The notes below the pieces were generated by a model. It worked only from the letters and a program-made list of their open reading frames with translations, searched no databases and had not been told where the DNA came from. Shown here piece after piece: positions 60,507-64,000 of a stretch of DNA of 64,000 nt. Made by a program: the position numbers and the translations under genes. The first letter of the stretch is position 1, and each line of letters begins with the position of its first letter. The stretch covers positions 124,001-188,000 of the IMG/VR virus record IMGVR_UViG_3300046507_000667; one strand, 5' to 3'. Origin of the DNA: a virus.

Positions 60507-61577
60507 TTACTCTAGAACATCACTTGTATCAGTGCTATTAAAGATATTGATTAGGAATTCCTTACGGAACTCTGCATCTTTGCCCATGAATCGCTTCATA
60601 GTGTCTTTCATATCTTTGCCTGGAAGTACTTGGATAAGTTGACGACGCTCAGGATCAAGAGTCGAGTTCCAAATATCTTCAGCAGAAGCTTCTCCCCATC
60701 CCTTGAATCGTGTCACAATAACAGACTTCTTGACATGATCTAGGAGGTTATTGAATACTTCAAAGTATGAGTCACCTTCGATCTGCTTGCCACGGCTTGT
60801 TGTTTCAAAGCTATAGTTTGCAATTTCAGCTAGTGCTTCATAGAGATCTGATACATCTTGTACAAATTGACCACCATCGACATTGACAATACAAACGAAA
60901 TCTTCTTGGATTGCTCCCTTATAGAATCCGATAATATTTACATTGTCGCCAGTAGTTTCAGTTACTTCGATACGATCACCAAAATCAATCTCACCACCTT
61001 CGGCATCGAAGTTTTGTACAAAGACTGATTCAAAGATACGTGGATTGATATTGTACTTCTTTGCAGCTAGTTTAAGAGCATGCAGATAGTTACGAATTTT
61101 TCCAATTACCTTTTCTTTTTCAGACTTCTTAGAAACTTCCTTTTCATCTACAGTAAATTTGAATGAACTTTCAATCTCATTAACGAGATATGCATTCAAG
61201 TCTTTCTCATTACGTAGATAAGATAGCTTGTGACCATCTTTAATTACCCGATAAAGAGGTGATACTGCAATATACAGACGACCTGCTTCAATCAATGGTG
61301 CAGTAAGTTCACCGAACATGGTTGTTGCAAGCATTTCGATGTGCTTACCATCGGAGTCTGCATCGGCAAGGATGATGATTTTGTTGAACTTGAGCTTTTC
61401 AAGATTAAAGCTACTACCAGTATCACACTTAAGGATAGTAACAATATCGTCAATTTCATCATTATTTCGCGCTTTATGCGGTTCAAGTCCGAAGACATTT
61501 TTCGGCTTTCCTTTCAGTTTATATACTGCCTGAAAACGCTTATCACGAGCATCCTTTACTGTACCGCCAGCCGAATC
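60507..61577 (-). CDS. gyrB: GyrB-like topoisomerase subunit, exon 2
   Basis: Starts at GAT 61577, completing EGDSAGG after splicing; the ATG seen at 61580 is made of intron bases. TOPRIM motif ADADSDGKH (about 30 residues after DSAGG plus spacer) supplies the metal-binding Asps, and GWGEASAEDIWNSTLDPE near the end is the GyrB tail signature that contacts GyrA. The exon adds 356 residues; the mature protein would be about 802, close to GyrB of E. coli. Confidence 0.9.
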   Translation of the reverse strand, partial: DSAGGTVKDARDKRFQAVYKLKGKPKNVFGLEPHKARNNDEIDDIVTILKCDTGSSFNLEKLKFNKIIILADADSDGKHIEMLATTMFGELTAPLIEAGRLYIAVSPLYRVIKDGHKLSYLRNEKDLNAYLVNEIESSFKFTVDEKEVSKKSEKEKVIGKIRNYLHALKLAAKKYNINPRIFESVFVQNFDAEGGEIDFGDRIEVTETTGDNVNIIGFYKGAIQEDFVCIVNVDGGQFVQDVSDLYEALAEIANYSFETTSRGKQIEGDSYFEVFNNLLDHVKKSVIVTRFKGWGEASAEDIWNSTLDPERRQLIQVLPGKDMKDTMKRFMGKDAEFRKEFLINIFNSTDTSDVLE

Positions 61578-62627
61578 CATATGTTAACCCTAGTATCGTT
61601 ATTACTAAAGTATGTATGATTTAAATTTCTAAATCAATAATATCCCGCTCATATAATTGCTTAATGATAAAAGCAGATGTCATCATTCCATGTAGAGAAG
61701 GAACTCGAATTACTTCAATTCCATGCTCTTTGCAAAGTTTAAACTTAGTTTTGTCTCTATTCATTGTCTTTGGAAATTCAGCTTCTCTTCCTTGCTTGGA
61801 AATATAATGCTGTTCACCATCACATTCAATAGCTAAGTTGTACTCTGGTAGGAAGAAATCAATCCTAAGACCAAATTCTAGCTTAAGCCAGTCAAAAGTC
61901 TTTTCTTCTTCATATACAATTTCAACTTCATCCAGTACTTCTTTAACTGCAATTGAAGTCTTTGATTTAGTTTGATTACATGGACACCTAGTACCATTAT
62001 GAAATAAATCAGGACGAGTTTTCCAATCCTTTCCACAGGTCTTATGTCTAAGTAATACATGAGTTTTGTTATTCACATAGCTACTAATTAAAGTATATTC
62101 ATTTCCTGTCAAATCTTTTAGCTTTTGACTAAATTCTTCAGCAGTATAACTCCATGATCTATGTGTAGCACACTTGGGACAATTATTCGGTTTTGGTTTA
62201 AGAAAATCATAAGGAGACGTGGTTCCCCACTCATGCCCACACTTATTGTGTTTGAGCATAATAGGATCATGATTCCGAATATACTGTCCTAGAACTGTAT
62301 ACTCTTTACCATATCGATCGCTAACTCGTTTACAAAATTCATCATGTGTAAGTTGTTTTGGCATTACAATTCTCAGTAGTAGAAACTAAGAATCTGTTAC
62401 ACAATCACCCTCTACCGATACATATCTCATGCTTTCACATGAGTTCAGATCATATCTTCATACTTAGTTTCAAGTATGTCTCCCGTTTCCCCTGCACTTG
62501 CAGAGTACGCCTTATGGCTGATCGTTGAACGTTCCTTTTTCAAGGCTTCGCTGCTGATTGTCCTCATCTTTACATGTTAGGAGTTTCCAGCAATTAGAGA
62601 GATTTAATGAGAGCAACTCGGCAGTTT
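61578..62627 (-). other. Group I intron in the gyrB-like gene (1,050 nt)
   Basis: Exon 1 ends in GGT (U before the splice site) and the intron ends in ATG with exon 2 GATTCG, so U and terminal G fit group I rules. Core elements on the minus strand: AATTGCTGGAAAC (62595-62583), AATCAGCAGC (62559-62550), P7 5' strand GTTCAACGATCA (62530-62519), P8 hairpin with AAGTAT/ATACTT, and P7 3' strand AAGATATGATC (62458-62448). The whole core lies before the endonuclease gene. Confidence 0.9.
61621..62364 (-). CDS. EDxHD-type homing endonuclease in the gyrB intron (247 aa)
   Basis: ATG 62364. Two zinc-finger-like repeats (ending in NNCPKC and TRCPC) precede a Vsr-like domain with the EDxHD motif in AIECDGEQHY at about residue 172. 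N-terminal MPKQLTHDEF and the repeats resemble the helicase-intron enzyme, which has three repeats and starts MPRQTTHKEF. It lies after the intron core, in the peripheral P9 region, and probably cuts intronless gyrB alleles. Confidence 0.85.
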   Translation of the reverse strand: MPKQLTHDEFCKRVSDRYGKEYTVLGQYIRNHDPIMLKHNKCGHEWGTTSPYDFLKPKPNNCPKCATHRSWSYTAEEFSQKLKDLTGNEYTLISSYVNNKTHVLLRHKTCGKDWKTRPDLFHNGTRCPCNQTKSKTSIAVKEVLDEVEIVYEEEKTFDWLKLEFGLRIDFFLPEYNLAIECDGEQHYISKQGREAEFPKTMNRDKTKFKLCKEHGIEVIRVPSLHGMMTSAFIIKQLYERDIIDLEI

Positions 62628-63965
62628 ACCCTCAACGAGATATAGCTCTGTACGTACACCGTCTTTTTCTTGACAATCTACGAACTTTGAGATATTGGAA
62701 AGTGACGTTACAAATGAACCACTTTCTTTCTTCACATTCTCAAGAGCACGTTTCTGTGCTAGACGAGACTTAGCTGAAAGAGCAAACTTAGTCGCAAGGA
62801 TTTTCATTTCCTTTGGACTATTATTCATCCACTCATCTAGCTTTGCATTTGTATACGACAATACATGGCCCGCTACATCAGTATTGACAAGCTTCTGTTT
62901 AGTCTGTGATGAATATTTCGGATTGAATACGAATACTGATACTACTGCTTCAAGACCAACGAATACATCTTCATTGTCAATCTTTTCTTTCGTAAGATTC
63001 TTTTCACGAACGAATGCAGTTACTTTCTGACTCAATGACCGTTTGAAACCAGTCACATGAGTACCACCTTCAGTAGTCTTAATAGTATTGGTAAATGACG
63101 TAATATTGTCACTTGCAAAACTATCATTCCAAGTTAAAGCAATTTCAATCTTAGTATCATTAATAACTTCTGAGGCAAGAGATACAGGAGCAATGATACC
63201 TTTCTTACCTACTGCTTCGGCTAGGAAGTCAGCTACACCTTCCTTGAAGTTATGAATAATCGGCTTTTCTTGATGACAGCTATGATATTCAACTGTCAAG
63301 CCAGAATTAAGTTGTGCAACTTCACGGAGGAATTTGACAATTTCTTCTTCAATAGGTAAAGTACCTTCCTCAAAGAATTGAGGATTGAATTGGAAGTTGA
63401 CACGAGTTGAAGACTTCTTATAACGCTTATCAGCTGGTAAAGTAACATTTTTCGATACCTTTACCTTCTGCTCATAACCATTATTGAAGGTAATTTCACC
63501 CTTATCAGTTCCTCGTTGTGCTTCTACATAAAAGATTGCTGAAAGAGCATTAACACATGACGCACCAACACCATTTAGACCAGTAGAATATACTGTCTTC
63601 TTTTCAAAGTTACGACCAGCATGGAGCTTGCCAAAAATCTTTGATAGGGTATTGGAACCATCATCTTGCTTATCAAATGGAACACCTCGGCCATTATCAT
63701 AGACAGAGAAGCTATAGTCATCATGCCGTGTAACAATGATAGCCGTTGCAAAACCTGCAAGAAATTCATCAACTGAGTTATTGATGATTTCTCGAATAGC
63801 TGTCAAATAACCTGCAGAGTCATTTGGACCAATATACATCTGTGGACGTACTTGGACACATTCCGGAAATGGAAGTTCTTTAATGTCCTTACCAGTATAG
63901 TCATTTGCTACTTTAGTAGCTGCTGCAGCAATAGCCGTTTTTTCTACAGACTTAGTACGAGCCAT
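62628..63965 (-). CDS. gyrB: GyrB-like topoisomerase subunit, exon 1
   Basis: ATG 63965 follows AAAGGTAGAAATTC. Encodes 446 residues with GHKL ATPase motifs: REIINNSVDEF at about 58-68, DNGRGVP at about 92-98, TGLNGVGASCVNALS at about 128-142, and the transducer domain. The exon ends with LYLVEG, cut by the intron before DSAGG; unspliced translation adds a short tail and stops. With exon 2 and the GyrA-like subunit this forms an A2B2 enzyme. Confidence 0.9.
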
Positions 63966-64000
63966 GAATTTCTACCTTTCAAATATTTATTTTAGCGAAT

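Overview
The window looks like part of the genome of a large, AT-rich, lytic myovirus (jumbo-phage class, distantly T4-like) infecting a Gram-negative bacterium. The reasons are a very long tail tape-measure-like protein, a T4 gp21-type prohead protease, a gp53-like baseplate wedge protein, a tail-fibre block of about 21 kb, an SbcC/SbcD (gp46/gp47-like) recombination nuclease, a DnaB-family helicase, PhoH, and a two-subunit type II topoisomerase. There are no bacterial housekeeping genes, rRNA genes or insertion sequences, and I found no convincing tRNA. The host cannot be named from the sequence; the secreted and membrane proteins fit a Gram-negative host.

Layout. 1-8205: morphogenesis genes, with the tape-measure-like gene on the minus strand running off the left edge and three main plus-strand genes ending in the prohead protease. 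The 450-nt gap at 5996-6448 holds three copies of a repeat containing CCCTAGGG. 8278-19187: about two dozen small minus-strand genes, mostly unrecognised, several arranged as one-gene units with their own promoter-like box and terminator hairpin; the last operon contains a LemA-like/TPM-like membrane pair. 19247-24108: SbcC-like ATPase (minus), then a guanylate-kinase-like protein, a small Ala/Val-rich protein and PhoH (plus). 24149-45444: tail-fibre, tail-tip and baseplate block, all minus, rich in recent duplications (three tail-collar proteins with HxH motifs, four LamG-like fibres interleaved with two small proteins of 18-residue repeats, two shared N-terminal modules). 45490-45664: a strong candidate structured RNA. 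45703-48306: a probable structural gene, a membrane protein and three tandem small paralogues. 48347-54837: replication and repair genes (intron-split helicase, winged-helix protein, SbcD-like nuclease) plus two unknowns. 54945-56883: one plus-strand structural-type gene, two small genes and a second structured RNA candidate. 56884-63965: GyrA-like subunit, a nucleoside deoxyribosyltransferase-like enzyme, an unknown gene and an intron-split GyrB-like subunit.

Two group I introns interrupt catalytic motifs: the Walker A loop of the DnaB-like helicase and the EGDSAGG motif of the GyrB-like subunit. Each carries an EDxHD (Vsr-like) homing endonuclease with zinc-finger-like repeats. In the helicase intron the 3' end of the endonuclease gene overlaps the intron catalytic core. 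After splicing, the proteins would be about 564 and 802 residues.

Regulatory architecture is unusually readable. At least eleven minus-strand promoter-like sites share an ATATATTAT box, often preceded by a T-rich tract, and more than twenty intergenic hairpins act as putative terminators, many with nearly the same CCCTATACC/GGTATAGGG stem. The two candidate RNAs begin at the position predicted by such boxes. Functional calls come from motif reading only; no database search was run.
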